Of a DNA stretch of 59,683 nucleotides, positions 1 to 8,741 are shown in pieces. The stretch lies in the NCBI GenBank assembly GCA_945878375.1, contig CAMDWG010000020.1, positions 1 to 59,683 on the forward strand, in the 5' to 3' direction. The first letter of the stretch is position 1. The number at the start of each line of letters is the position of its first letter. The notes under the pieces were generated by a model. That model had not been told where the DNA came from. It ran no database searches and saw only the letters and a program-made list of their open reading frames with translations. Source of the stretch: Roseomonas mucosa. Its GTDB lineage: Bacteria; Pseudomonadota; Alphaproteobacteria; Acetobacterales; Acetobacteraceae. The translations under genes were made by a program, and so were the position numbers.

Positions 1-255
1 CCGGGCGCGCCGCGCAAGCCGCGCGAGGGCACGAAGCAGGAGCAGGTGCTGGCCATGCTGCGCCGGCCCGAGGGCGCGACGGTCACGCAGATCGCCGAGG
101 CGACGGGCTGGGCGCAGCACACGGTCCGCGGGTTCTTTGCCGGCTTGAAAAAGCGCCAGGGGATCGAAGTGCAGGTGCTGGAGCGGGTCCGCCAGGTCGG
201 CCCAAACAAGGAAGGCGCCCGCGGCTCCTATACAGTTTACCACCTGCCGGCCTGA
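1..255 (+). CDS. DUF3489-family protein, C-terminal part (cut by window edge)
   Basis: The frame is open from the first base and ends at TGA 253-255, so the gene begins outside the window. The visible ~84 residues carry a winged-helix-like stretch (LAMLRRPEGATVTQIAEATGW, then HTVRGFFAGLKKRQG) typical of the short DUF3489 proteins. These sit next to DUF2924 and large serine recombinase genes in alphaproteobacterial mobile modules. No biochemical function is established for the family; a DNA-binding role is inferred from the helix-turn-helix-like pattern. The same kind of module (DUF2924, recombinase) appears at the other end of the window, so both edges look like mobile-element DNA. Confidence 0.7.
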   Translation, partial: PGAPRKPREGTKQEQVLAMLRRPEGATVTQIAEATGWAQHTVRGFFAGLKKRQGIEVQVLERVRQVGPNKEGARGSYTVYHLPA

Positions 256-345
256 CCACGGAGCCGGACACGTCGAGGGCCCGCCGCCGGATGGTAGCAG
301 GCCCTTGCTCATGATGAGCATCACGCGCGGTGGGAGGTCGCCGCC

Positions 346-597
346 ATGCCGGAACTAACCGCCTCGACGCGCGAGGCCGCGCGGCGCCTCGGCGTCAGCG
401 ACACCGCCATCCACAAGGCTGAGCGCTCGGGGCGAATCGCCCGCGAGCCGGACGGCCAGTGGGACATCGACAAGACCCGTCGGCGCCTGGTGGAGACCGC
501 CGATCCTGTCCGCTCGACCCTGGCCAGCCGTGCCGGCGCGGAGGGCACCCCAACCGGCGCTGACACTCTGAGATATTTTTTGGCTTTCATGCGTTAA
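346..597 (+). pseudogene. Phage terminase-small-subunit-like/helix-turn-helix protein, truncated
   Basis: ATG at 346 opens 83 residues. The first ~70 (REAARRLGVSDTAIHKAERS, then GQWDIDKTRRRL) resemble the N-terminal DNA-binding part of Nu1-like terminase small subunits and 'elements of external origin' proteins. The full-length relatives are longer. After about base 565 the sequence becomes locally AT-rich (a run of T, then TTAACTGTAAATC) and the reading frame ends within ten codons, as if the gene had been cut at an insertion or deletion junction. The neighbour beginning at 669 belongs to an unrelated sugar-type importer. The family assignment is tentative; a small intact HTH protein cannot be excluded. 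Confidence 0.45.
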
Positions 598-612
598 CTG
601 TAAATCGTGCTT

Positions 613-636
613 GCACCACATGCATCGATCTGGTGC
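613..636. repeat. Inverted repeat downstream of importer cassette 1
   Basis: GCACCA at 613-618 pairs with TGGTGC at 631-636 across a 12-base loop. It lies 33 bases past the stop codon of the minus-strand ATPase gene (669). It could be a weak transcription end or an RNA-stabilising hairpin. No U-run follows on the minus strand, so terminator function is not established. Confidence 0.25.
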
Positions 637-668
637 GGCGCCGCCCCAAAAGCCCAACCGCATCCGCC

Positions 669-1763
669 TCAGGCTGTCGAGCCAGCGGGGACTGGCGTGG
701 CGAAGCGGTGCGGCAGCCGCGCGCCATCCGGGCCGAACAGGTGTAGGCGCGTGAGATCCGCGTGCAGCGTCACCGGCCCGCCCTCGACGAGGCCGCCAGC
801 GCGGCCGGGGATGCGGGCGATCAGGGCGCCGCCCTCGGCTTCGGCGTGCAGCAGGGTCTCGGCGCCGAGCGTCTCGACCAGCGTCACCCGCGCGGCCATC
901 GGCGATGGCGCGGCGGCATCCGCCGCGGACAGGTGGACGTCCTCTGGCCGGAGCCCGACGGTGCTGCCTGCGGGCACAGCCGCGGTGAGCCTGAGCGGCC
1001 CGGCGCGCAGCGTTCCCTCCGCAGGTTCGGCGCGCCACAGATTCATCGCCGGGCTACCGAGGAAGCCCGCGACGAACAGCGTCGTCGGGCGGTCATACAC
1101 CTCGACCGGCGGGCCGACCTGCTCGATGCGGCCGTCGCTCATGACCACGATGCGGTCGGCCATGGTCATGGCCTCGGCCTGGTCGTGGGTGACATAGACG
1201 GTGGTGGTGCCGAGGTCGCGCTGCATGCGCCGTAGCTCCGCCCGCGCCGAGACGCGGAGCTTGGCATCGAGGTTGGACAGCGGCTCATCGAACAGGAAGG
1301 CGCGGGGGTCGCGCACGATGGCACGGGCGACGGCGACGCGCTGGCGCTGGCCACCCGACAGCTCGCGCGGAAACCGCCCGAGCAGCGCGCCGATGCCGAG
1401 GCGGTCGGCCGCGCGCTGGATCGCCGCCTGCGCCGCGGCGCGGGGCACGCGCCGAAGTTCAAGAGCAAAGCCTATATTGGCCGCGACCGTCATGTGCGGA
1501 TAGAGCGCGTAGGTCTGGAACACCATCGCCAGGTCGCGGTCCTTCGCGGCGGTGCCGGTGATGTCGGCACCGTCGAGGAGGATGCGCCCCGCGGTGGACG
1601 TCTCGAGGCCGGCGAGGATGCGGAGCGACGTCGTCTTGCCGCAGCCGGACGGCCCGACCAGGGCGAGGAACTCGCCGGCGCGCACCGACAGGGTGAAGTC
1701 GTGCACCGCCGTCACCTGGCCGAAGCGCTTCACGAGGCCCTCGAACTCTATGGTGCTCGGCAT
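669..1763 (-). CDS. ABC importer ATPase, MalK/UgpC type (cassette 1)
   Basis: 364 residues, normal for the CUT1-type carbohydrate/glycerol-phosphate ATPases. Walker A (GPSGCGKT) lies near residue 38, the signature LSGGQRQR near 136, Walker B ([12 protein letters not shown]) near 156 and the switch histidine in VTHDQAEAM near 190. A C-terminal regulatory TOBE-like domain starts around residue 235 (GFLGSPAMN). It should power the two permeases encoded just upstream in the same operon (1768-3538); only 4 bases separate it from the first. The substrate cannot be read from the ATPase. The nearby metallophosphoesterase suggests a phosphorylated or phosphodiester solute, but that is inference. Confidence 0.92.
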   Translation of the reverse strand: MPSTIEFEGLVKRFGQVTAVHDFTLSVRAGEFLALVGPSGCGKTTSLRILAGLETSTAGRILLDGADITGTAAKDRDLAMVFQTYALYPHMTVAANIGFALELRRVPRAAAQAAIQRAADRLGIGALLGRFPRELSGGQRQRVAVARAIVRDPRAFLFDEPLSNLDAKLRVSARAELRRMQRDLGTTTVYVTHDQAEAMTMADRIVVMSDGRIEQVGPPVEVYDRPTTLFVAGFLGSPAMNLWRAEPAEGTLRAGPLRLTAAVPAGSTVGLRPEDVHLSAADAAAPSPMAARVTLVETLGAETLLHAEAEGGALIARIPGRAGGLVEGGPVTLHADLTRLHLFGPDGARLPHRFATPVPAGSTA

Positions 1764-1767
1764 GGCG

Positions 1768-2601
1768 CTATCCCTTGAGGCCAGAGGCGACGAAGGTCTC
1801 CATGATGCGCCGCTGCAGCACGAAGAACACCGCCAGAACCGGCACCGAGGCGACCGTGACGCCGGCCATCAGCGCGCCGAAATCCTCGAAGTTCTCCTCG
1901 AGGAATTGCCGGATTCCGATCTGAACGGTGCGCGAGCCGGGGCTGTCGGTAACGAGCAGCGGCCAGAAATACTCGTTCCAGCAATCGATCGAGAGAACGA
2001 TGGTCAGCGCCGCCAGCGCCGGCCCGAGATTCGGCAGCATGACGCGCCACAGCGCCGTCAATGGCCCGGCGCCGTCCATCTCGGCGGCGTCGAGCAGGTC
2101 CTTCGGGAAGGACATCATGTGCTGGCGCAGCAGGAACACGGCGAAGGGCATCGCGAGGTTAGGAATGATGAGCGCCGCCCAGGTGTCGAACCAATCGAGC
2201 TCGGCGATCATGATGTAGATCGGGATCATCACCAGTTGGTGCGGGATCATCATGGCGCCGAGCGTGAGCGCGAAGACGAAGGTGGAACCGGTAAACCGCC
2301 AGCGCGCGAAGGCATAGGCCGCGAGCACGGCGATGGCGAGCTGGCCCAACACCCGCAGGAACGTTGTGGCGAGGCTGTTCCACAGGTAGAGGACGAACTC
2401 CGTCTGCTCCACGAGCTTCACGAAGTTCTCGAAGGTCGGGTTCCGCGGCCAGGGCGTCAGGTCGTAGATCTCGTTTGCCGGCTTGAAGGCGGTGCCGAGC
2501 ACGAGGGCGAGCGGCGCGATCACCGACAGGCACAGCGCCAGGCAGAAGATGTGCCCGGCGACGCGCCACGGACGGCCAAAGGTGACGGGCGCGACTGCCA
2601 T
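1768..2601 (-). CDS. ABC importer permease, UgpE/MalG type (cassette 1)
   Basis: 277 residues with about six hydrophobic segments, starting with a membrane span (FCLALCLSVIAPLALVLGTA). The cytoplasmic EAA-type loop that docks to the ATPase reads DAAEMDGAGPLTALWRVMLP, and the gene ends in the usual short C-terminus (FVASGLKG). It pairs with the permease at 2606-3538 to form the channel; the genes are 4 bases apart. Size, span pattern and EAA motif fit the binding-protein-dependent transport inner-membrane family. Nothing in it identifies the substrate. Confidence 0.92.
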   Translation of the reverse strand: MAVAPVTFGRPWRVAGHIFCLALCLSVIAPLALVLGTAFKPANEIYDLTPWPRNPTFENFVKLVEQTEFVLYLWNSLATTFLRVLGQLAIAVLAAYAFARWRFTGSTFVFALTLGAMMIPHQLVMIPIYIMIAELDWFDTWAALIIPNLAMPFAVFLLRQHMMSFPKDLLDAAEMDGAGPLTALWRVMLPNLGPALAALTIVLSIDCWNEYFWPLLVTDSPGSRTVQIGIRQFLEENFEDFGALMAGVTVASVPVLAVFFVLQRRIMETFVASGLKG

Positions 2602-2605
2602 GGCG

Positions 2606-3538
2606 CTACTGCTGGTAGTGCACGCGCTTGTCGAGCGCGCGCAGCTTGATCAGCGTGATCACCAGCAGCAGCCCGAATAGCAGCACCGTGCCGGCGGCGC
2701 CGCGGCCGATGTCGAAGGTGCGGAAGGCGAGCTGGTAGACCATGTAGAAGAAATTCGTGGTGCCGTTCTCCGGGCCGCCTTCCGTCAGGATGTCGATCGG
2801 CGTGAACACCTGCTGGAGGGAAAAGATCACAGTCGCGATCAGCACGAAGAAGGTGGTGGGCGCCAGTAGCGGCCAGATCAGGCGGCGCAGTATGGTCCAG
2901 TCGCCGGCGCCGTCGAGCCGCATCGCCTCGATCAGGTCGCGGCGGATGGAGGCCAGCCCGGCGAGGTAGAGCAGCACGTTAAAGCCGAACACCTTCCAGC
3001 CCGACAGCAGGATGATGGTGACGATGGCCCCGTCCGGGGAGGCGAGCGGGTTACCGAAGCCCCCGCCAACACTGGCGAGCAGTGCTGCAACATGGCCGGC
3101 GATCGGATTCAGCATCCACCCCACCACAACGGCCACGATGACGAAGGAGATCAGCGTCGGCAGGAACAGCAGCGTGCGGTACCAGCCGCCGGCGTTGCCG
3201 AGCGACCAGATGAACACCGCGACCGGCAGCGGTAGCAGCACCTTGAGCGGGATCGCCGCCAGCACGTAGATCAGCGAGTTCCACGCGGCATCCGCGAACA
3301 GTGTGCTGGCAATCACGCCACCGTAGTTGGACAGGCCCACGAATTCCAGCGGCACGCCAGGCTGCAGGTTCCAGCGCACAAAACTGAGGAAGAAGGTGTG
3401 CAGCAGCGGCCAGTAGACGAACAGCGCCAGCGGCACCAGCAGCGGCGCCAGGAACAGCCAGGGCAGCAGGCCGCGGAACCGCGCCCGGCGAGGCGCGGTC
3501 ACGACGATCGGCGCGACGCCCGGCTGTCCGACGTCCAT
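2606..3538 (-). CDS. ABC importer permease, UgpA/MalF type (cassette 1)
   Basis: I start this gene at ATG 3538 (MDVGQPGV), two bases after the stop of the upstream binding-protein gene. A longer open frame runs to 3628 but overlaps that gene. The product is 310 residues with about six membrane spans, first at LLPWLFLAPLLVPLALFVYW. The EAA-type loop reads EAMRLDGAGDWTILRRLIWP, and the conserved tail is LDKRVHYQQ. With the 1768-2601 protein it should form the transmembrane channel. The tight spacing shows an operon transcribed from near 6127. Confidence 0.92.
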   Translation of the reverse strand: MDVGQPGVAPIVVTAPRRARFRGLLPWLFLAPLLVPLALFVYWPLLHTFFLSFVRWNLQPGVPLEFVGLSNYGGVIASTLFADAAWNSLIYVLAAIPLKVLLPLPVAVFIWSLGNAGGWYRTLLFLPTLISFVIVAVVVGWMLNPIAGHVAALLASVGGGFGNPLASPDGAIVTIILLSGWKVFGFNVLLYLAGLASIRRDLIEAMRLDGAGDWTILRRLIWPLLAPTTFFVLIATVIFSLQQVFTPIDILTEGGPENGTTNFFYMVYQLAFRTFDIGRGAAGTVLLFGLLLVITLIKLRALDKRVHYQQ

Positions 3539-3540
3539 CG

Positions 3541-4824
3541 TCAGGCCGGGTTCAGGCGGGACAGGATGGCGTCCATCCGCGCGACCGCGGCGGGGACGAG
3601 TTCGGCGGCAGTCCCGCGCCCGGCCCACAGCGCGCTGACCAGGTTCGACACTTCAGTCTGCGCCTCGACCGCGCCGTTCGGCGCCCACACGTCGGTCGAG
3701 ACGGTGTCGGGCATCTGCGCGATGGTTGGGCGCACCAGCGGCGTCTCCTCGACGTAGCGGGCCATCGCCGGGTCGGCGAGCGGCTCCGCGGAGAGCGGGA
3801 TGTACCCTGTCTCGCGCGACCAGCGATTCGCGATGTCGCGGCGCGAGAGGAACTCGAACAGCCGCAGCGTCGCCGCGCGGCGCGGGCCCTCGGGCGAGAA
3901 CAGCATCATCACCGCGCCCGAGGACGGCACGCGGCGCGGCTTGGCGCCGAAGGTCGGGTATTGTGCGATGCCGAGGCGGAACCGCCCCTCGGCCCCTGCG
4001 ATCGCCGGTTGCAGCCCGGCGCTGGTGTTGACGTGGATCGCAAGCTGGCCAGCGCGGAAGGCCGCGGTCAGCTGCTGGTCGTTCGCCACCGGATGCACGC
4101 GGTGCCGCGCGACGAGATCGCCCCAGAGCTGCAGCGCCGCGATCCCCTCCGGGCTGTTGAACAGCGCCCGGCGGCCGTCCGGCGAGAGGTAGCGGCCGCC
4201 ATTGGCGAGCACGAGCGTCATCACGCCGTAGTCGCGGTTGCCGGTCTGGATGTGGGCGATGCCGGCGCGACCGGTGCGCTCGCGCACGGCGAGCGCCGCG
4301 GCGGTCGCGTCCGCCCAGGTGTCGGGCGGCGTGGTGATCCCGGCCTGCGCCAGCAGATCGAGGTTCAGGTAGGCGACCGGCGTGCCGAAGGAATGCGGCA
4401 TGGCGTAGGGCCGCCCGCCGCGATCACCGAGGCCCAGGAAGTTCGGCGCGAAGCGGCCGAGCCATTCGCCCGCCGCGCGGTCCTCGTCGAGCGGCACGAC
4501 CGGCAGGTTGGCCTGGATGAAGAGCACGTTGCGTCCGAGCACCTGCGCAACGTCGAGCGGGCGGCGCGCGGCGACGACCGACTGGATCTCGGCGGTGATC
4601 TGGTCGGATTGCTTGAAGATGTCGCGAACGAGGATGCCCGTGTTCTCGGCCTGGAAGGCATCTAGCAGCCCGCGCAACGACCGGCCGGCGACGCCGGTCT
4701 GCCAGTGGTAGTAGGTGATCTCGACCGGCGCCTGGGCGCGGACGGCCGGCGTCGGCAGCAGCCCGGCGCCGAGCGAGGCGGGGAGGGCGCGGCGCAGCAG
4801 CGCCGCACGGGTGATGCGCGTCAT
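3541..4824 (-). CDS. Extracellular solute-binding protein, family 1 (copy B of a tandem pair)
   Basis: 427 residues. The N-terminus (MTRITRAALLRRALPASLGAG, cleavage likely after AVRA) is a signal peptide with a twin-arginine flavour. The mature part is a periplasmic binding protein of the carbohydrate/glycerol-phosphate type, with conserved GTPVAYLNLDLL and GYIPLS segments. It is clearly homologous along its whole length to the next gene (4838-6127). Both end in almost the same tail (VSNL[VI]SALWAGRGTAAELVPAA, then LNPA). The pair arose by tandem duplication. Binding-site differences could give two ligands for one channel, but no ligand can be assigned from sequence. Confidence 0.93.
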   Translation of the reverse strand: MTRITRAALLRRALPASLGAGLLPTPAVRAQAPVEITYYHWQTGVAGRSLRGLLDAFQAENTGILVRDIFKQSDQITAEIQSVVAARRPLDVAQVLGRNVLFIQANLPVVPLDEDRAAGEWLGRFAPNFLGLGDRGGRPYAMPHSFGTPVAYLNLDLLAQAGITTPPDTWADATAAALAVRERTGRAGIAHIQTGNRDYGVMTLVLANGGRYLSPDGRRALFNSPEGIAALQLWGDLVARHRVHPVANDQQLTAAFRAGQLAIHVNTSAGLQPAIAGAEGRFRLGIAQYPTFGAKPRRVPSSGAVMMLFSPEGPRRAATLRLFEFLSRRDIANRWSRETGYIPLSAEPLADPAMARYVEETPLVRPTIAQMPDTVSTDVWAPNGAVEAQTEVSNLVSALWAGRGTAAELVPAAVARMDAILSRLNPA

Positions 4825-4837
4825 CGGGGGCTGTCCT

Positions 4838-6127
4838 TCAGGCCGGGTTCAGGCGGGCGAGGATGCCGTTGATGCGTTCGATCGCCGCCGGCACGAGCTC
4901 CGCCGCCGTGCCGCGCCCGGCCCACAACGCGCTGATCAGGTTGGAGACCTCGATCTGCGCCTCGATCGCACCGTTCGGCGCCCAGCGCGCGGTCTCGACC
5001 GTCTCCGCCATCTGCTCGATCGAGGAGCGCACCAGCGGGAACTCGCGCACGTAATGCGCCATCGCCGGGTCCTCCAGCGGATCGCGCGACAGCGGCATGT
5101 AGCCGGTCTCGCGCGACCAGAGATTCGCGACATCGCGGCGGGAGAAATACTCGAACATTCGCACCGTCGCCTGGCGGCGCGGGCCTGGCGGGGCGAACAT
5201 CATCAGCGCGGCGCCCGAGGCCGGCACGCGGCGCGGACGATCGCCGAAGGTCGGGTACTTCGCGACGCCGAGCTCATAGCGCCCGCGCGCCGCCTCGACC
5301 GAGGAACGCAGCCCTGCGGAGGACGTCATGTACATGCCCATCTGGCCAGCGCGGAAGGCTGCGGTCCATTGCTGGTCGTTGGCGACGGGCATCACGCGGT
5401 GCCTCACCGCGAGGTCGGCCCAGGTCTGGATCGCCTCGATGCCGCGCGGGCTGCCGAACATCGCGCGCATGCCGTCGGGCGAGAGGTAGTCGGCGCCGTT
5501 GTTCATCACCCACAGCATGGTGCCGTAGTCCTTGTTGGCGGCATGCAGGTGCGCGATTCCGGCGCGGTTCGTGCGCTCGCGGATGCGGATCGCGGCGGCG
5601 ATCACCTCGTCCCAGGTGGCCGGCGCGCGCGCGCCATCCACGCCGGCCTGCCGGAACAGGTCGAGGTTCATGTAGATCTGCGGCGTGCCGTAGGAATGCG
5701 GCAGCGAGAAGATGTCGTCGCCGACGCGCCCGAGATCCAGGAAGTTCGGCAGGTAGCGCGCCAGCCACTCGTTCGCTGCGCGGTCCTCGTTGATCGGCGC
5801 GGCCGGCAGGTTGGCGGTGAAGAACAGGATGTTCTTGCCGATCACCTGCGCCGCATCGACCGGGCGGCGCGCGGCGACCGCTGCCTGCACCTGGGTGGTG
5901 ATCTGCTCAGACTGCGCGAAGATGTCGCGCACCATGATGCCGGGGTTGTCGGCCTGGAAGCGGTCGAGGATAGCCCGCAACGTACGCTGCGCGCCGCCTG
6001 TCTGGTAGTGGTAGAATACCAGCTCAACCGCCGTCTGCGCACGCAGCGCAGGCGCCCCGAGCACGGCGCCGCCGGCGGCGAGCATGAAGCTGCGGCGGGC
6101 GATTACGCTGTCGGGTCTGCGCGTCAT
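4838..6127 (-). CDS. Extracellular solute-binding protein, family 1 (copy A, first gene of operon)
   Basis: 429 residues, beginning MTRRPDSVIARRSFMLAAGG, a Tat-like signal ending near ALRAQ. It is the promoter-proximal gene of the minus-strand operon, so the operon reads binding protein A, binding protein B, permease, permease, ATPase. It shares with copy B the segments FQA[DE]N-GI-VRDIF, ANDQQ-TAAFRAGQ, WSRETGY and the C-terminal AGRGTAAELVPAA. The 13-base gap to copy B implies co-transcription. Having two binding proteins for one permease pair is unusual but known in some ABC importers. Ligand unknown. Confidence 0.93.
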   Translation of the reverse strand: MTRRPDSVIARRSFMLAAGGAVLGAPALRAQTAVELVFYHYQTGGAQRTLRAILDRFQADNPGIMVRDIFAQSEQITTQVQAAVAARRPVDAAQVIGKNILFFTANLPAAPINEDRAANEWLARYLPNFLDLGRVGDDIFSLPHSYGTPQIYMNLDLFRQAGVDGARAPATWDEVIAAAIRIRERTNRAGIAHLHAANKDYGTMLWVMNNGADYLSPDGMRAMFGSPRGIEAIQTWADLAVRHRVMPVANDQQWTAAFRAGQMGMYMTSSAGLRSSVEAARGRYELGVAKYPTFGDRPRRVPASGAALMMFAPPGPRRQATVRMFEYFSRRDVANLWSRETGYMPLSRDPLEDPAMAHYVREFPLVRSSIEQMAETVETARWAPNGAIEAQIEVSNLISALWAGRGTAAELVPAAIERINGILARLNPA

Positions 6128-6310
6128 GGGCGGCTCCTAAGGCGATTCCGCGCGGCCACACCGCACGCGCCAGGCAGAGGATCGCCGTGCCGCATGACAG
6201 CGTGACGTCGCTTGCGCAGCACTTCGATGAAAGCGCGTTTCCCCGAACGGTCACTTGCAGGCGCGCGGCGCAGCGGGAAGGAGTGCGCCCAGGCTGCGCG
6301 AGGGGCTTCG
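6128..6310. promoter_or_regulatory. Divergent intergenic region between binding protein A and the metallophosphoesterase
   Basis: This 183-base gap separates two oppositely transcribed units and must hold both promoters. I see no convincing -35/-10 pair, Pho box or long inverted repeat. The purine-rich AGGGG at 6301-6305 is a plausible ribosome-binding site for the plus-strand gene. The arrangement suggests that the importer and the phosphoesterase are controlled together. Confidence 0.4.
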
Positions 6311-7177
6311 ATGATGACAATCCGCATTTGGCAAGTGAGCGATACGCATCTGTCGGAGGACCGCGCCTTCTTCCAGGGCAACTGGGATGCCTTCGCGGCG
6401 CTGGTCGCGGCCGGCAGGCCCGACCTGGTCGTCCATTCCGGCGACCTGGCGCTCGAAGGGCCGGAACGGCCCGGCGACCTCGATCGCGGGCTAGCCTCGC
6501 TGCGTGGCCTTGCCTCCGAGTGGCTGGCGATCCCCGGCAACCATGACATCGGCGACAACCACGCGCCGGGCCATGCGCCGAAGCGGCCGGTGTCGGCGCC
6601 GCTGCTTGCCGGCTGGCATGCGCGCTTCGGCGCCTGCCGCTGGCGGCGTGACATCGGCGCGTGGCGTATCCTCGGGCTGAACGCGCAGCTGATGGCCGAC
6701 GAACCGCCCGCGGATCTGGCCGCCGAGGCCGAGGCGCAATGGGCGTTCCTCGACGAGTCGCTGGCGACCGACCGGCCGGTGCTGATGTTCGTGCACAAGC
6801 CGCTGTTCGAGACCGTGCCCGACGCGCCGTCAGAGCCCGCGCTGCGCTACGTGCCGCCGCGCTCGGTGTCCCGCCTGTTCGGCGCGATCGGCGGCGGCGC
6901 GGTGCGGATCGTCGCGTCTGGCCATGTGCACCAGCACCGACGGCTTTCGCATGCGGGAATGGAGTTCGTCTGGGCGCCGGCCACCGCCTTCATCCTGCCG
7001 GACCGGCTGCAGGCGCCGGTGGGTGAGAAGGATCTCGGCTTCGTCGCCTTCGACCTGCACGCCGACGGGAGCTTCGACGTGTCCGTCGAGGTACCGGAGA
7101 GCTTCGCCGCCAACGACATCACGGAGTTCCCGGCCGCCTACCCGAAGCCCGCGCCGGCCGCCTCCGATGCCGGCTGA
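6311..7177 (+). CDS. Calcineurin-like metallophosphoesterase (cassette 1)
   Basis: The frame is open further upstream, but the ATG pair at 6311/6314 follows AGGGG by six bases and begins right at the fold (MMTIRIWQVSDTHLS), giving 288 residues. The dimetal motifs are in order: SDTHLS, HSGDLA, GNHD, FVHKP and GHVHQH. Relatives include cyclic-nucleotide phosphodiesterases (CpdA/Icc) and glycerophosphodiesterases (GpdQ). No signal peptide is visible, so it should act in the cytoplasm. It is divergent from an importer operon and overlaps the histidine phosphatase gene by 11 bases. A homologue sits beside cassette 2. I infer that it hydrolyses an imported phosphoester; the substrate is unproven. 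Confidence 0.88.
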   Translation: MMTIRIWQVSDTHLSEDRAFFQGNWDAFAALVAAGRPDLVVHSGDLALEGPERPGDLDRGLASLRGLASEWLAIPGNHDIGDNHAPGHAPKRPVSAPLLAGWHARFGACRWRRDIGAWRILGLNAQLMADEPPADLAAEAEAQWAFLDESLATDRPVLMFVHKPLFETVPDAPSEPALRYVPPRSVSRLFGAIGGGAVRIVASGHVHQHRRLSHAGMEFVWAPATAFILPDRLQAPVGEKDLGFVAFDLHADGSFDVSVEVPESFAANDITEFPAAYPKPAPAASDAG

Positions 7178-7787
7178 CGGGCACGCCGTCCCGCACGGCG
7201 CGGGCGTGGAGGCGGTGTTCGAAGCCGCACGCGCGGCCGGGCTCGCGCCCGGCGTCGGGATGTTCCTATTCTGCCGGCACGGGCAGACGGCAGGCAATGC
7301 GTCGCGCGTGTTCCAGCACCCGCAGGATCCGCTGGATGCCGAGGGCCATGCGCAGGCGGCGCGTGCGGCGGCGAAGATGGCCGCAGCGGCGCGCGCGTCC
7401 CGGCTGCTCGCGTCCGACATGGCGCGGGCCTGGCTGACGGCCGGGCATGTCGCATCCGCCACGGGCCTTGCCGCCGTCGCGGCGCCGGGGTTGCGGGAGC
7501 GCGGCTTCGGGCAGCTGATCGGCACCTCCTCCGCCGCGTTTGATTGGCGGATCGATCCGCCAGGCGGGGAGACACTACCCGGCTTCGTGCAGCGCACCGC
7601 AGCGGCTCTCGGCGCTGCGCTGGGGGAGGGCGAGATGCCGCTGCTGGTGGCGCATGGCGGGACGCTGCTCGTGCTGGCCGGTGCGCTCGGCGTGCGCCTG
7701 GAACCCGCGATGCGGGCAAATGCCGTGCCGCTTTTGTTCCGCCGCGCCGGCGCCGGCTGGGAGGCCGTGGCGCTCGTCACGCCCTAG
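7167..7787 (+). CDS. Histidine phosphatase superfamily protein
   Basis: ATG 7167 lies inside the end of the metallophosphoesterase gene (11-base overlap, translational coupling) and gives 206 residues. The phosphate-binding RHG motif is in FLFCRHGQTAGN and the second catalytic histidine in LLVAHGGTL. Both define the phosphoglycerate-mutase-like fold. A short N-terminal extension (~25 residues) precedes the core. It could dephosphorylate the product released by the upstream phosphoesterase, making a two-step diester-to-alcohol route; that is inference from the overlap alone. GC and codon style match the neighbours. Confidence 0.85.
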   Translation: MPADGHAVPHGAGVEAVFEAARAAGLAPGVGMFLFCRHGQTAGNASRVFQHPQDPLDAEGHAQAARAAAKMAAAARASRLLASDMARAWLTAGHVASATGLAAVAAPGLRERGFGQLIGTSSAAFDWRIDPPGGETLPGFVQRTAAALGAALGEGEMPLLVAHGGTLLVLAGALGVRLEPAMRANAVPLLFRRAGAGWEAVALVTP

Positions 7788-8040
7788 CGCCGCGGGCGAA
7801 GGGCCGCTCCACAACCGGCCCGTGCCTCGACCCTCATCGCTGATCTGTCATCGTTCGCTGAAAATCATCACGAGATCGTCACGGCGCAGCCGCCTTACGC
7901 CGCGAGGGTGGTCCCACCGCGCCAGTGCCAGGCTCGGAACGCCTTGAGTTGCGCGCCCTCCCTGCCCTCCCGCGCTCGCTGGCGCTGGGCCTCGCGCCCG
8001 CGGCCGCGCAGTCCGCCGCGTCGCGCCGGCCGAACGGCCC
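7788..8040. other. Intergenic/degenerate sequence before the broken methyltransferase
   Basis: This stretch of about 250 bases has no coherent gene. It probably contains decayed N-terminal coding sequence of the following methyltransferase remnant, but stops and frame changes (for example TGA at 7945) prevent a confident reading. A CTGTCAT heptamer at about 7845 has no good partner repeat. Confidence 0.35.
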
Positions 8041-8741
8041 GCTCTGTCCGCGCCGCTGGCCGCGCATCCGGCCGAGGGGGACGGCGCGACCGCCTCGGCG
8101 GTTGGGGAAGAGCCGGCGGACGATCCCGCGGATTCCGATCCGGAGCCACCGCGCCAGGCCGTCACCCGCCCCGGCAACCTCTGGCTGCTCGGCGAGCATC
8201 GCCCGCTCTGCGGCGACAGAACCGACGCCGCCTCAGCGGCGCGCGTGATGGGCGACGACCGCGCTGCGCTGCTGTTTACCAGCCCGCCCTATGGGAACCA
8301 GAGGGACTACACCGCTGGCGGAGGCACGGGTTGGGATGGCCTCATGCAGGCTGTGTTCCAGCACCTTGACGCGGCCATGCGGCCGGACGGCCAGGTGCTG
8401 GTCAACCTCGGCCTGATCCACCGCGACAATGAATGGCAGCCCTATTGGTCCGGATTGCTCGGCTGGATGCGCGCGCGCGGCTGGCGGCGGTTCGGGCTTT
8501 ACACCTGGGACCAAGGGCCCCGGCCTGCCCGGGGACTGGAACGGACGGCTGGCACCCGCCTTCGAGTTCGTCTTCCACTACAACCGCCACCACCATCCTG
8601 GCGGGCCAGCGCACCGGCCGCCGCGTGCGGGCGATCGAGCTTGCACCGGCCTATGTCGACCTGGCCATGGCGCGCTGGCGGATGCTGCATCCGGACATGC
8701 CGGTGACGCTGGCACGAGGCGAGAGGGCGTCCGACGCGTGA
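8041..8741 (+). pseudogene. Phage-type ParB/DNA-methyltransferase gene, frameshifted and internally deleted
   Basis: Three pieces in three frames rebuild parts of one known protein type, the ParB-domain DNA methylases of alphaproteobacterial prophages. Piece 1 (to about 8515) reads RPGNLWLLGEHRPLCGD and then the catalytic LLFTSPPYGNQRDY. Piece 2, after a frameshift, reads LPGDWNGRLAPAFEFVFHYN. Piece 3 (to 8741) resumes in another frame with TTILAGQRTGRRVRAIEL, then AYVDLAMARW, the cofactor-binding end. Intact relatives carry roughly a hundred residues between pieces 2 and 3, so a deletion is likely. Not functional. Such genes usually neighbour terminase-small-like genes like the one at 346. 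Confidence 0.75.

Noticed and set aside
7840-7880. Possible Pho box (CTGTCAT)
   Set aside because: Only one heptamer is present; the second repeat at the required spacing is a poor match.
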